64,000 bases of DNA, taken from positions 372,001 to 436,000 of the forward strand of contig NZ_QUNO01000004.1 in NCBI RefSeq assembly GCF_003387475.1. Direction: 5' to 3'. The notes beneath the pieces were generated by a model, which saw nothing but the letters and a program-made list of their open reading frames with translations, had not been told where the DNA came from and did not search any database. The DNA comes from Kutzneria buriramensis. GTDB lineage: Bacteria > Actinomycetota > Actinomycetes > Mycobacteriales > Pseudonocardiaceae. Positions within the stretch are counted from its first letter, which is position 1. Each line of letters opens with the position of its first letter. Positions 44,846 through 53,404 of this stretch are shown one piece after another. The translations under genes and the position numbers were made by a program.

Positions 44846-45970
44846 TCACTCACCGGCCAGCCGGCGGCCGATTTCCCGCAGGCCGGCCAGATCGTGCACG
44901 TCCTCGGCCAGCGCCGGCACCCCGGTGACGGCCACCGACGGGTGCGCCTTGGTGAACCGGGCCAGCAGCCGCTGCTCCCGGGTCGCCACGGCCACCCGGT
45001 CGGCGTGCACGCGCAGCACGGCGGCGGCCAGCGGCGCGTCGCCGGCTCGGTCCAGCTCGTCGGCGGCGGCCAGCGCCCGGCCGACCGGCAGCTTCGCCAG
45101 CACCGGATGGGTGCGGTTGAGCACCAGCCCGGCCAACGGCATCGACTCGGCGGCCAGCCGCTCCACGAAGTAGGACGCCTCGCGGAGCGCGTCCGGCTCC
45201 GGCGCGGCCACCACCAGGAACGCGGTGCCCGGGGACCGCAGCAGCTGGTAGGTCTTCTGCGCCCGCTCCCGGAAGCCGCCGAACATGCTGTCGAAGGCCT
45301 GCACGAAGGCGGACGCGTCGGCCAGCAGCTGCCCGCCGATGATCGTCGAGATGGCCTTGGTGAACAGCCCGAACCCGGCGCCGACGATCTTCAGCAGGCC
45401 CCGGCCGCCGGCCCGCGCCGGCGCCGACAGCAGCCGGATGATCCGCCCGTCCAGCACGGTGGACAGCCGCTGCGGGGCGTCCAGGAAGTCCAGCGCGGAC
45501 CGGCTGGGCGGGGTGTCCACCACGATCAGGTCCCACGACCCGTCCGCCGCCAGCTGCCCCAGCTTCTCCATGGCCATGTACTCCTGCGTGCCGGAGAACG
45601 AGGAGGAGATGGTCTGGTAGAAGGGATTGCCCAGGATCTGCTCGGCCCGCTCCGGGCCCGCGTGCGCCAGCACCATGTCGTCGAACGTGCGGCGCATGTC
45701 CAGCATCATCGCGTGCAGCCGGTCCTCGGTGTCGAAGCCCTCGACCTGCACCCTCCGTGGGGTGTTGTCCAGTTCCCGCAGGCCCAGCGACTGCGCCAGC
45801 CGGCGGGCCGGGTCGATCGTCAGCACGACGGTGCGCCGCCCGCGCTCGGCCGCCCGCGCGGCCAGCGCCGCCGCGGTGGTGGTCTTGCCCACGCCGCCGG
45901 AGCCGCAGCAGACGATCACCTTCGTCGCCGGGTCGTCCAGCAACTTGTCGACATGAAGCTTTGCCGCCAT
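44846..45970 (-). CDS. Get3/ArsA-like ATPase, second subunit
   Basis: 374 residues. Deviant Walker [16 protein letters not shown] near residue 23, [12 protein letters not shown] as Walker B/switch, and a long helical region typical of ArsA/Get3 homologues. Its start overlaps the first subunit's stop (TGATG). The pair matches the M. tuberculosis Rv3679-Rv3680 ATPases, which I recall as protective against envelope and toxic-metabolite stress. Probably forms a heterodimer with the upstream gene product. Confidence 0.88.
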   Translation of the reverse strand: MAAKLHVDKLLDDPATKVIVCCGSGGVGKTTTAAALAARAAERGRRTVVLTIDPARRLAQSLGLRELDNTPRRVQVEGFDTEDRLHAMMLDMRRTFDDMVLAHAGPERAEQILGNPFYQTISSSFSGTQEYMAMEKLGQLAADGSWDLIVVDTPPSRSALDFLDAPQRLSTVLDGRIIRLLSAPARAGGRGLLKIVGAGFGLFTKAISTIIGGQLLADASAFVQAFDSMFGGFRERAQKTYQLLRSPGTAFLVVAAPEPDALREASYFVERLAAESMPLAGLVLNRTHPVLAKLPVGRALAAADELDRAGDAPLAAAVLRVHADRVAVATREQRLLARFTKAHPSVAVTGVPALAEDVHDLAGLREIGRRLAGE

Positions 45971-46998
45971 CAGCGGACCCCCTGGTCGACCAGCACCTCG
46001 GCCAGCTCGTAGAGCGCGCCGACGTCGACCCCGTCGACCAGTTCGGGCAGCTCCACCGCCGGCAGGTCGGCCTCGGCCAGCAGCTCACGGGCACGCGTCT
46101 CGGCCCGCAGCCGCACCGCGTGCTCGACGGTCTCCTCGACCAGGCCCTGGACCTCGTCGTCGGCCAGTTTCAGGCCGGCGGCGGCCAGTCCGGCGCGGAC
46201 CCGGGCGGCGTCCACCCGGCCGTCGGCCGCGGCCGGCACCGAGCGGTCGGCCAGCCGCGCCGGCCGCACCCGGTTCACGAACACCGCGCCTGGCCGCAGG
46301 TCGGCGCCGTCCAGCTCGACGACCGCGTCCAGAGTCTCGCGGACCGGCATCTCCTCCAGCAGCGTCACCAGGTGCACGGCCGTGTCGCCGGAGTGCATCA
46401 GCCGCACCACGCCCTCGCTCTGGCCCTTGATCGGACCGACCTTGGCGACGTCCTGCACGGCCTTGGTGACGTCGAGGAACTTCACCACCCGGCCGGTCGG
46501 CGGCGCGTCCAGCACCACGTGGTCGTACATGTGCCGGCCGGTCGCCTCGGTGCGGCCCACGCACTCCTTGACCTTGCCGGTCTGCAACACGTCCCGCAGG
46601 CCGGGCGCGAGCGTGGTGACGAACTCGATCGCGCCCATCCGGCGCAGCGTCCGCCCGGCGAAGCCCAGGTTGTAGAACATGGCCAGGTACTCCATGAACG
46701 CCGCGTCGGCGTCCACCGCGAGCGCGCGGATCTCGCCGCCGCCGGGTGCGGAGGCGATGCGCTCCTCGGAGTACGGCAACGGCGGCCGGTCGAACAGCTG
46801 GGCGATGCCCTGCCGCTCCTCGACCTCGACGAGCAGCACGCGTCGGCCACCGGTGGCCAGCGCGATGGCCAGCGCCGCGGACACGGTGGTCTTGCCGGTG
46901 CCGCCCTTGCCGGTGACCACGTGCAACCTGGCTCGGCTGAGCTCCTCGGTCCAGCCGACGATGGGAGTGGTCACGGCATCCAGCCTAGGCGTCGCCAT
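45970..46998 (-). CDS. Get3/ArsA-like ATPase, first subunit
   Basis: 342 residues from ATG 46998. Walker [16 protein letters not shown] near 31, [14 protein letters not shown] as the switch region, and [13 protein letters not shown] before the C-terminal helices. Paired with the 44846 gene in one operon. Shorter than its partner, as in mycobacteria. Extension of the frame upstream to 47418 is not supported because it runs over the next small gene. Confidence 0.88.
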   Translation of the reverse strand: MATPRLDAVTTPIVGWTEELSRARLHVVTGKGGTGKTTVSAALAIALATGGRRVLLVEVEERQGIAQLFDRPPLPYSEERIASAPGGGEIRALAVDADAAFMEYLAMFYNLGFAGRTLRRMGAIEFVTTLAPGLRDVLQTGKVKECVGRTEATGRHMYDHVVLDAPPTGRVVKFLDVTKAVQDVAKVGPIKGQSEGVVRLMHSGDTAVHLVTLLEEMPVRETLDAVVELDGADLRPGAVFVNRVRPARLADRSVPAAADGRVDAARVRAGLAAAGLKLADDEVQGLVEETVEHAVRLRAETRARELLAEADLPAVELPELVDGVDVGALYELAEVLVDQGVR

Positions 46999-47024
46999 CG
47001 GACGTCGCTTTCGGTTGTGACGGG

Positions 47025-47276
47025 TTACCCGATGTGATGCATCAGGACGAGGATCATGTACTGGGCGGCGACGATGCCCCAGACCACGGTGCTGGGCAGC
47101 ACGGTGCCGATGAGCAGGCACAACGCCAGGAAGAACAGGGACGCCCAGGCGGCGACCCGCCAGATGTCGCCGGCGGTGCTGTCCCGGCGGTCGCGGACCT
47201 TGCCGGTCATCAGCAGGATCATCACCACGCCGGCGAACGCGCACAGGCAGGTCGCGATGATCCGCCACGTCTCCAC
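47025..47276 (-). CDS. small membrane protein
   Basis: 83 residues with three predicted spans (METWRIIATCLCAFAGVVMILLM, AAWASLFFLALCLLIGTVL, IVAAQYMILVLMHHIG) and a basic loop (GKVRDRRDS). GTG start at 47276 sits seven bases after TATTTT on this strand, so probably leaderless. First gene of the ATPase operon; may be a partner or anchor for it. Confidence 0.7.
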   Translation of the reverse strand: METWRIIATCLCAFAGVVMILLMTGKVRDRRDSTAGDIWRVAAWASLFFLALCLLIGTVLPSTVVWGIVAAQYMILVLMHHIG

Positions 47277-47311
47277 GTGATCGAAAATAGCGTGCCGGAT
47301 AGGCTGCCGGC

Positions 47312-47467
47312 ATGACTAAGTGGGAGTACGCCACCGTCCCGCTGCTGATCCACGCGACCAAGCAGATCCTGGACCAGTGGGGCCAGGACGGCTGGGAGCT
47401 CGTGACGGTGCTGCCCAACCCGAGCGGCGAGCAGCACGTCGCCTATCTCAAGCGGGAGAAGGCATGA
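47312..47467 (+). CDS. DUF4177-type small protein
   Basis: A 51-residue protein, MTKWEYATVPLLIHATKQIL...LDQWGQDGWELVTV, the usual WEYATVPL/DGWELVTV pattern of DUF4177 proteins (the Rv3678A position). TAGGCT at 47300-47305 ends six bases before the ATG. Its stop overlaps the ridA ATG (ATGA). Missed by gene callers with a length cut-off. Confidence 0.85.
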   Translation: MTKWEYATVPLLIHATKQILDQWGQDGWELVTVLPNPSGEQHVAYLKREKA

Positions 47468-47919
47468 GCTGGCAGGCCAGGCTGAAGGAGCTGGGCATCG
47501 AGCTGCCCGCGGTGGCCGCTCCGGTCGCCGCCTACGTGCCGGCGGTCCGCTCCGGCTCGCACGTCTACACCTCCGGCCAGCTGCCGTTCGTGGCGGGCGC
47601 GCTGCCCGCGACGGGCAAGGTCGGCGGGGAGATCGGGCCGGACGAGGCCAAGGGCTACGCCCGAACGTGCGCGCTGAACGCGCTGGCCGCGGTGGACGCG
47701 TTGGTCGGCCTGGACTCGATCACCCGGGTGGTCAAGGTGGTCGGCTTCGTCGCCTCCGCCGAGGGCTTCACCGGCCAGCCGGCCGTGGTCAACGGTGCCT
47801 CCGAGTTGCTGGGCGAGGTCTTCGGCGACGCCGGCGTGCACGCCCGTTCCGCCGTTGGGGTGGCCGAGCTGCCACTCGGTGCACCCGTCGAGGTGGAGTT
47901 GATCGTCGAAATCGGCTAA
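47464..47919 (+). CDS. ridA: RidA/YjgF-family deaminase
   Basis: 151 residues with SGSHVYTSGQLPF at the N-terminus and ITRVVKVVGFVASAEGF..EVFGDAGVHARSAVGVAELPLGAPVEVELIVEI, the RidA core. The substrate Arg (HARSAVGVAELP) is present. It hydrolyses reactive enamine/imine intermediates. The Rv3678c position in mycobacteria. Coupled to the DUF4177 gene. Confidence 0.92.
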   Translation: MSWQARLKELGIELPAVAAPVAAYVPAVRSGSHVYTSGQLPFVAGALPATGKVGGEIGPDEAKGYARTCALNALAAVDALVGLDSITRVVKVVGFVASAEGFTGQPAVVNGASELLGEVFGDAGVHARSAVGVAELPLGAPVEVELIVEIG

Positions 47920-47959
47920 TTCTGTCGCCCGTTCGGGTGGCGCTAAGGTGGCGTCTCCT

Positions 47960-47972
47960 GGTCTGCTAGACC
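47960..47972 (+). promoter_or_regulatory. hairpin GGTCT-gct-AGACC in the leader of the 48004 operon
   Basis: A perfect 5-bp stem with a 3-base loop, after the -10-like TAAGGT and before the 48004 gene. Possible leader structure; short. Confidence 0.25.
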
Positions 47973-48003
47973 GCGATGGTCACCTGCGCCACTGGAAGGG
48001 GCG

Positions 48004-48606
48004 GTGGGCGTGCCGGACAACGCCGAGCTGAACGCGCATGAGCTGCTGCTGAGACTGGCCGGACGGCTGTCCGACGCCCAGTTGTGGCGGTTTCGGGACT
48101 GGCTGGCCAGCGGGGCGCTGCCGGTGCTGGGCCGGGCACTGCCCCGGGCGCTGCTGCACGACCGGATCGGCCTGACCGCCGACGAGCACGGGCTGCTGCG
48201 GGAGATCGGCGCCGATCCCTCGCTGACCAGCTCCGTGCTCGGCATCGGCGCGGTGCCGGAGCCGGCCTTCACCTTCACCGGCGAGGCCGCCGACCAGGCC
48301 GCCAGCGGCGACCCGGTGGGCGTGGTGCTCGGCGCGACGCTGCGCGGCCGCGAGGGCCTCGGCGAGGTGCGCTGCGCGTGGCGGCACGCGCCCGGCGACT
48401 CCACGCACCGTGTCGTGCTGGTGTCGGCGGTCGACGACCACCACCGGCTGGCCGGCGAACTCCAGCGCATGCTGCGGGCGCTCGGCGAGCACGAGCCGTG
48501 CGTCGAGGTGCTGGCGCCCGACTTCGAGCTGCCGCCGTACCACCGCGCCGCGCTCGACGTGTCCGAACTGCTGTGCTTCGGCGCTGCCGATCTCGCCCAC
48601 GCCTGA
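48004..48606 (+). CDS. hypothetical protein, paralogue pair member 1
   Basis: 200 residues. The N-terminus ELNAHELLLRLAGRLSDAQLWRFRDWLASG resembles the start of the next gene. The central region ends in GLGEVRCAWRHAPGDSTHRVVLVSAVDDHHRLAGELQRMLRALGEHEPCVEVL, which suggests a mixed alpha/beta domain. GTG 48004 or 48010 could be the start. No family recognised; terminates with the next gene as a unit. Confidence 0.65.
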   Translation: MGVPDNAELNAHELLLRLAGRLSDAQLWRFRDWLASGALPVLGRALPRALLHDRIGLTADEHGLLREIGADPSLTSSVLGIGAVPEPAFTFTGEAADQAASGDPVGVVLGATLRGREGLGEVRCAWRHAPGDSTHRVVLVSAVDDHHRLAGELQRMLRALGEHEPCVEVLAPDFELPPYHRAALDVSELLCFGAADLAHA

Positions 48607-48619
48607 AAGGAGACCCGTC

Positions 48620-49528
48620 GTGTCGGACGTCGCGACTGGGGACGGACTGCCCGATCGGCTGCACGACATCCTGCTGCGGATGGCCGGGCGGGTCGACGAC
48701 GACGCGCTGACCTCGGCGCGTGAGCTGGTCGCGATCGCCGAGTCGGACCGCGCCGTCGAGCTGCTGGTCGGCTGCCTGATCGCCGGCGGCGTGCCGGTGA
48801 CCCCGGCCGAGAACGGCCAGCTGCGGGCGCTGCTGGACCAGTCCCGGTCCGAGCCGGCGCTGGCCGACCGGCTCAAGGTCCGCGACACCTGGTACGCCCC
48901 GCCGCACCGGTTCAGCTACGAGCCGGACGCCGGCGCGGGTGTCGGCGCGGCGCTGGCCCCGGTGGTCGACTTCCTGATCGGCGTGCGGTCGGTGGCGGCG
49001 GTGTGGCGCGTGACGCCGGCCGGCGCGACGCCGGGCGCGGTGCCGCAGCGGGTGGTGCTGGTCGAGATCGGCCCGGACGGGTTCGCGCCGGCGACTGCGT
49101 ACCGCATCGCCCAGGCGCTCGAGACGGCCGGCATCCGGGCCGTGGTCGAGGTGCTGAAGTCCGGTGCGGACCGCAGCGACTACCACAAGCTGGCCGCGCA
49201 GGACGCGAAGCCGATCAACTTATCGGGCCAGCACGCGGCCGCGCCGGCCCCGTCGGGCGGTGGCCGTCGGGCCAAGGGCGCGTCGGTGGTGCCGATCAAG
49301 CCGGTCGCGCACGCCGAGGCGAAGCCGGAAGTGGTCGCGCAGGCCGCGCCGGTGGAGCCGGTCGCGGAGGAGAAGTCCGTGCCGCAGCCGCCGGTGCTGG
49401 AGCCCTCGGCCGACCCGTCGGCGCTCGGGCTGGTCGACTACAAGCCGATCGCCGAGGACAAGCTCAGCGACGTGGAGCGCGACCTGCTCCGTCAGCTGCA
49501 CGAGGAACTCGCCCAGCGCGAGCAGTAA
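48620..49528 (+). CDS. hypothetical protein, paralogue pair member 2
   Basis: 302 residues. It shares the opening LPDRLHDILLRMAGRVDDDALTSARELVAI with member 1 and has a matching second domain (VAAVWRVTPAG...VPQRVVLVEIGPDGFAPATAYRIAQALETAGIRAVVEVL). It adds a Pro/Ala/Glu-rich linker (about 205-275) and a C-terminal helix DKLSDVERDLLRQLHEELAQREQ. AAGGAG precedes GTG 48620. Probably interacts with member 1; function unknown. Confidence 0.68.
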   Translation: MSDVATGDGLPDRLHDILLRMAGRVDDDALTSARELVAIAESDRAVELLVGCLIAGGVPVTPAENGQLRALLDQSRSEPALADRLKVRDTWYAPPHRFSYEPDAGAGVGAALAPVVDFLIGVRSVAAVWRVTPAGATPGAVPQRVVLVEIGPDGFAPATAYRIAQALETAGIRAVVEVLKSGADRSDYHKLAAQDAKPINLSGQHAAAPAPSGGGRRAKGASVVPIKPVAHAEAKPEVVAQAAPVEPVAEEKSVPQPPVLEPSADPSALGLVDYKPIAEDKLSDVERDLLRQLHEELAQREQ

Positions 49529-49534
49529 AGCCGG

Positions 49535-49568
49535 AAGGGGCGCTCACCACGGTGAGCGCCCCTTTTTT
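49535..49568 (+). terminator. intrinsic terminator with T-tract
   Basis: GGGGCGCTCACC-ac-GGTGAGCGCCCC followed by TTTTTT, six bases after the stop of the preceding gene. The clearest classical rho-independent terminator in the window. The convergent oxidoreductase ends at its 3' edge. Confidence 0.92.
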
Positions 49569-50455
49569 CATGCCAGCTTCCGGCGGACCTGGTCGAGGAT
49601 GAGTTGCAGGTGCAGGCCGCGCCGCGCGTCGCAGGCGTGGGTCCGCACGTCGCTGTGCGCCATGGCGACGAAGTCGTTGAGCATCAGGGCGTAGGCCTGC
49701 TGCGCCGAGGTCTGGCGGCCGCCGAGCGCGCGGTAGCCGTGCGCGCCGTACACCGCGACGTCGACCACCGTGGGTCGGGTCGCCAGCCGCATCGACAGCG
49801 TGACGGTGCTGGTCACGCCGTTCTCGTGGCCCAGGATCAGGTGCCAGAGGTCGTTGTCGGCGTGGTGCGCGGCGAGGACCTCGGTGATCGGGCCCAGCGC
49901 CGCGTCGAGCAGGTCGAAGGCGTGCGGGCCGACGTCGGCCAGTGCACCGTCGTCGTGCCGCCACTGCGAACCCGAGTACGCGCCGCCCAGCAGCGCGCCG
50001 GACAGCCACTGCGCGCTGCCGCCGGCCCAGCCGCCGAGCTTGTCCAGCTCGGCCAGCCAGTCGACGACCTCGGGCGAGAACCGCAGCGTCAGCATCACCA
50101 TCGAGGCCAGGTTGTTGTCCGCGATGGTGTCGACGATGCGACGCGCGTCCTCGACGGTCTCGGCCAGCGGTTTCTCCAGCAGCAGGTGCTTGCCGGCCCG
50201 CGCCGCCCGAAGGGCGAGGTCCGCCTGCACGGCGGGTGGCACCGCCACCGCCACCACGTCGACCTCGTCGATGAGCGTGTCCACGTCGTCGGCGACCTCG
50301 GCCCCGTAGCGACCGGCCAACTCGGCGGCGGCGTCCCTGCGGCGGGCCCACACCGTGGTCAGGCGGGTGCCGGGGTGGTCGGCCAGGCCGGGTGCGTGCA
50401 CCGTGCTGGCCCAGGGCCCGGCGCCGATCAGTCCCACGCGCAGTTGTTCCTCCAC
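49568..50455 (-). CDS. Gfo/Idh/MocA-family oxidoreductase
   Basis: 295 residues from GTG 50455. Rossmann start RVGLIGAGPWASTVHAPGLADHPG, the EKPLA motif (HLLLEKPLAET) holding the catalytic lysine, and GPHAFDLLDAALGP in the second domain. NAD(P)-dependent, probably acting on a sugar or polyol. The frame extends upstream but that part is antisense to the NUDIX gene. Confidence 0.85.
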   Translation of the reverse strand: MEEQLRVGLIGAGPWASTVHAPGLADHPGTRLTTVWARRRDAAAELAGRYGAEVADDVDTLIDEVDVVAVAVPPAVQADLALRAARAGKHLLLEKPLAETVEDARRIVDTIADNNLASMVMLTLRFSPEVVDWLAELDKLGGWAGGSAQWLSGALLGGAYSGSQWRHDDGALADVGPHAFDLLDAALGPITEVLAAHHADNDLWHLILGHENGVTSTVTLSMRLATRPTVVDVAVYGAHGYRALGGRQTSAQQAYALMLNDFVAMAHSDVRTHACDARRGLHLQLILDQVRRKLA

Positions 50456-50506
50456 GTGACGATTCTCCACAAGGCGGGACGGCCGATCGCCCTTAGGCTC
50501 GGGGAC

Positions 50507-51379
50507 GTGCCACGACTGCCCGAGGAACTGACGCTGCCCGAAGAGATGGTGCCGGCGATCCCGCCGAACCCGCCCGTGACGCCCAAGGACGCCGCGACCG
50601 TCGCCCTGGTCCGCGAGGGCGGCGCCGGCCTGGAGGTGTTCCTGCTCCGTCGGGTCGCCGGCATGGCCTTCGCCGGCGGCATGACCGTGTTCCCCGGCGG
50701 CGGCGTGGACCGCCGCGACGCGGACACGTCGGTCGCGTGGGTCGGCCCCGAGCCGGCTTGGTGGGGCCGCAAGTTCGGCTGCGACCCGCACCTGGCCCGG
50801 GCCCTGGTCTGCGCGGCCGTGCGCGAGACGTTCGAGGAGTCGGGCGTGCTGCTCGCCGGCAAGGACGACACCTCGGTCGTCGCCGACGCCGCGAAGTACT
50901 CGGAGGCCCGGCACGCGCTGGTCAACCGCGAGGTGTCGCTGGCCCAGTTCCTCAGCGAGGCCAACCTGGTGCTGCGGGCCGACCTGCTGCGGCCGTGGGC
51001 GAACTGGGTGACGCCGACCGAGGAGCCCCGGCGCTACGACACCCGGTTCTTCCTGGCCGTGCTGCCCGAGGGCCAGCACGCCGACGGGCAGACCAGCGAG
51101 GCCGACCACGCCGGCTGGCAGCGCCCGCAGGACGCGATCGACGACTGGAAGGCCGGCCGGGTCGGCCTGCTGCCGCCGACCTGGATGACCCTGGCCGAGC
51201 TGCGCGAGGCCGGCACCGTGGCCGCCGCGATGACGGCCGAGCGGGCCACCGACAAGATCATCCCGAAGGTGATCCGGCGCGGCGGCACGCTGCACGCCGT
51301 GCTGCCCGGCGACCCCGAGTACGGCACCGCGCCGCTGGCCATCCAGCCCGGCCCCGACGACGAGGTGGCGGGCCGATGA
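50507..51379 (+). CDS. NUDIX hydrolase with extended insertion
   Basis: 290 residues from GTG 50507, seven bases after TAGGCT (50494-50499). The Nudix box is split: FPGGGVDRRDAD, an insertion of about 35 residues (WVGPEPAWWGRKFGCDPHLARALV), then CAAVRETFEESGVLL, the RExxEExG core. That insertion is typical of NUDT7/NUDT19-like CoA or NADH pyrophosphatases. Substrate is a guess. It overlaps the MBL gene (ATGA). Confidence 0.82.
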   Translation: MPRLPEELTLPEEMVPAIPPNPPVTPKDAATVALVREGGAGLEVFLLRRVAGMAFAGGMTVFPGGGVDRRDADTSVAWVGPEPAWWGRKFGCDPHLARALVCAAVRETFEESGVLLAGKDDTSVVADAAKYSEARHALVNREVSLAQFLSEANLVLRADLLRPWANWVTPTEEPRRYDTRFFLAVLPEGQHADGQTSEADHAGWQRPQDAIDDWKAGRVGLLPPTWMTLAELREAGTVAAAMTAERATDKIIPKVIRRGGTLHAVLPGDPEYGTAPLAIQPGPDDEVAGR

Positions 51380-52182
51380 GCGGCAGCCCCGCCGTCGGCG
51401 AACGCGCCGAGCATCCCGCCTACGGCGTCCTGCGCTCCGTGACGCCCACCGCCGCCGTGCTGCTGGCCGACAACCCGTCCGAGATGACCCTCGACGGCAC
51501 CAACACCTGGGTGCTGCGCGCCCCCGGCTCCGAGACGTGCGTCGTCGTCGACCCCGGGCCCGACGACGAGCGGCACCTCGGCCTCGTCGCCGCGCACGGC
51601 CCGGTGAGCACCGTGCTGCTCACCCACGGCCACCCCGACCACTCCGCCGGCGCCCGGCGCTTCGCCGAGCTGGTCAAGGCCCCGGTGCTCGCGCTCGACC
51701 CCGCGATGCGGCTGGGCTCCGAGGGCCTGTCCGACGGCGACGTGCTGGCCGAGGCCGGCCTGGAGATCCGCGTGCTCGCCACCCCCGGCCACACTGCGGA
51801 CTCCCTGTGCTTCTGGCTCGAACACGACGCCCCGCCGGCCGTGCTGACGGGCGACACGGTGCTCGGCCGTGGCACCACGGTCACCGACGACCTCGGGCCG
51901 TACCTCGAGTCGCTGCGCCGGCTCGCCGAGCTGCCGGACGGCACCGCCCTGCTGCCCGGCCACGGCCCCGACCTGCCCGATGCCGGCACCACCGCCCGCG
52001 CCTACCTCGCACACCGCGAACTGCGTCTGAACCAGGTTCGCGGCGCCCTCGCGCAGCTCGGTCCGGATGCGACTGCGCGCCAGGTGGTCGAGCTCGTCTA
52101 CGCCGACGTGGACCGGTCGCTGTGGCCCGCCGCCGAATGGTCCGTACGGACCCAGCTGGCGTACTTGCGTTCGTTGACCTGA
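51376..52182 (+). CDS. metallo-beta-lactamase-fold hydrolase (LACTB2/Rv3677c-like)
   Basis: 268 residues. The MBL metal motif is LLTHGHPDHSAGARRF (HxHxDH), then TPGHTADSL, LTGDTVLGRG and LLPGHGPD, in the usual order, with a C-terminal helical domain containing RELRLNQV. LACTB2-type proteins are metal-dependent nucleases or thioesterases. Follows the NUDIX gene in one operon. Confidence 0.9.
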   Translation: MSGSPAVGERAEHPAYGVLRSVTPTAAVLLADNPSEMTLDGTNTWVLRAPGSETCVVVDPGPDDERHLGLVAAHGPVSTVLLTHGHPDHSAGARRFAELVKAPVLALDPAMRLGSEGLSDGDVLAEAGLEIRVLATPGHTADSLCFWLEHDAPPAVLTGDTVLGRGTTVTDDLGPYLESLRRLAELPDGTALLPGHGPDLPDAGTTARAYLAHRELRLNQVRGALAQLGPDATARQVVELVYADVDRSLWPAAEWSVRTQLAYLRSLT

Positions 52183-52186
52183 GGCA

Positions 52187-53293
52187 TCACCCGCCCTGCG
52201 GCAGGATCGGCACCACCAGGTACTGGAGCCGTCTCCCCCCAGAATTGGACGCAGTGTCGGTGATCATGGTGCCGCGGCGGCCCGGCTGGATCGCCAGCGT
52301 GACCTGCCTGTGGGCGAACGCCTTGAGCGCATCGGACAGGTAGCGCAGCTGGTAGGCCGGCCGCGGCCGGCCGCCGGTGATCTCGGCCTTGACCAGCTCC
52401 TCGGCCTCGCCGACCTGCTGGCCGCCGCAGTGCACCCGGATCTCGCCGTCGCCGAGGTCGAGCTGCACGATGGCGTGGCCCTCGCTGAACAGGCCGACCC
52501 GGCGGACGGCCCCGGCCAGCGCGTCGGCGTCGACGGTGACGCTGGCGTCCACTGTGGACGGCAGCAGCTTGCGCTCGTCGGGCAGCGTCGAGGCCAGCAG
52601 CGAGGTGACGATCGCCGAGTCGTCCCACACCAGACCGGCCCGGTCGCCGTCGACGTGCAGGGCGACCCGCTCGGCCGACGCCGCCTGCTTCGCGGCCTCC
52701 ACGAGCAGCGCCGCCGGCACCATAGCGTCCACTTCGGACTCCCCGGCCCACGGCAGCGTCGCGATCGCCAGCCGGTACCGGTCCGTCGCGACCATCGACA
52801 ATGGACCGCCGGGGCCGCCACGAAGCCGCACACCGGTCAGCATCGGCAGCGCATCGTCACGGGAGGCCACCGATGCGACGACCGACAACAGGCCGGCGAA
52901 CTCGGGGCCGTCGACCTCGCCGACCCGCGCCGGCGGCTCGGCGACTCCCGGGTGCAGGTCGGCCTCCAGCAGCGGCAGCGCGAACCGGCCGCCAGGCACC
53001 CGAACCGCCAGCCGCGCACCCTCCACGACCAGCCGAACCTGCGGGGCCTCCAACGCGCGCAGCGTCTCCGCGAGCGGCTTGGCCGGCACGAGGACCTGAC
53101 CGTCCTCGTGCACCGTCGCCGCACACCGCAGCCGCACGCCACGCTCCCGATCGGTGCCGCGGACCAGCACCCCGTCCCGATCCGCGGTGATCAGAACGCC
53201 GGCCAGCACCGGGTCGTACATCTTGGTCGGCAGCAGCCGGACCAGGTCGGCGACGGTGCTCGCCAACTGGGCGGTCGTGGCGGTGAGGTCCAT
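52187..53293 (-). CDS. DNA polymerase III beta-clamp-like protein (DnaN paralogue)
   Basis: 368 residues, full beta-clamp length, with the three-domain pattern: domain I (LVRLLPTKMYDPVLAGVLITAD...), domain II (GLLSVVASVASRDDALPMLTGVRLR, ATDRYRLA) and domain III ending RRLQYLVVPILPQGG. The terminal YLVVPIL resembles the YxVMPxRL tail of true clamps. dnaA/dnaN/recF are not nearby, so this is a second clamp gene or a clamp-derived factor. Streptomyces also has a DnaN-like paralogue, as I recall. Start chosen at MDLTATTAQL (53293). Confidence 0.85.
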   Translation of the reverse strand: MDLTATTAQLASTVADLVRLLPTKMYDPVLAGVLITADRDGVLVRGTDRERGVRLRCAATVHEDGQVLVPAKPLAETLRALEAPQVRLVVEGARLAVRVPGGRFALPLLEADLHPGVAEPPARVGEVDGPEFAGLLSVVASVASRDDALPMLTGVRLRGGPGGPLSMVATDRYRLAIATLPWAGESEVDAMVPAALLVEAAKQAASAERVALHVDGDRAGLVWDDSAIVTSLLASTLPDERKLLPSTVDASVTVDADALAGAVRRVGLFSEGHAIVQLDLGDGEIRVHCGGQQVGEAEELVKAEITGGRPRPAYQLRYLSDALKAFAHRQVTLAIQPGRRGTMITDTASNSGGRRLQYLVVPILPQGG

Positions 53294-53404
53294 GTCCCGC
53301 AAGCTACGCGCCACCCCTGACAAAACCGGGTTCCCGTCAACGAGCAACAGCGTTCATCTCGCGGTGGTGTTCGAGTCACGTTCCGACGCCTAGCGTCGCC
53401 AGGC

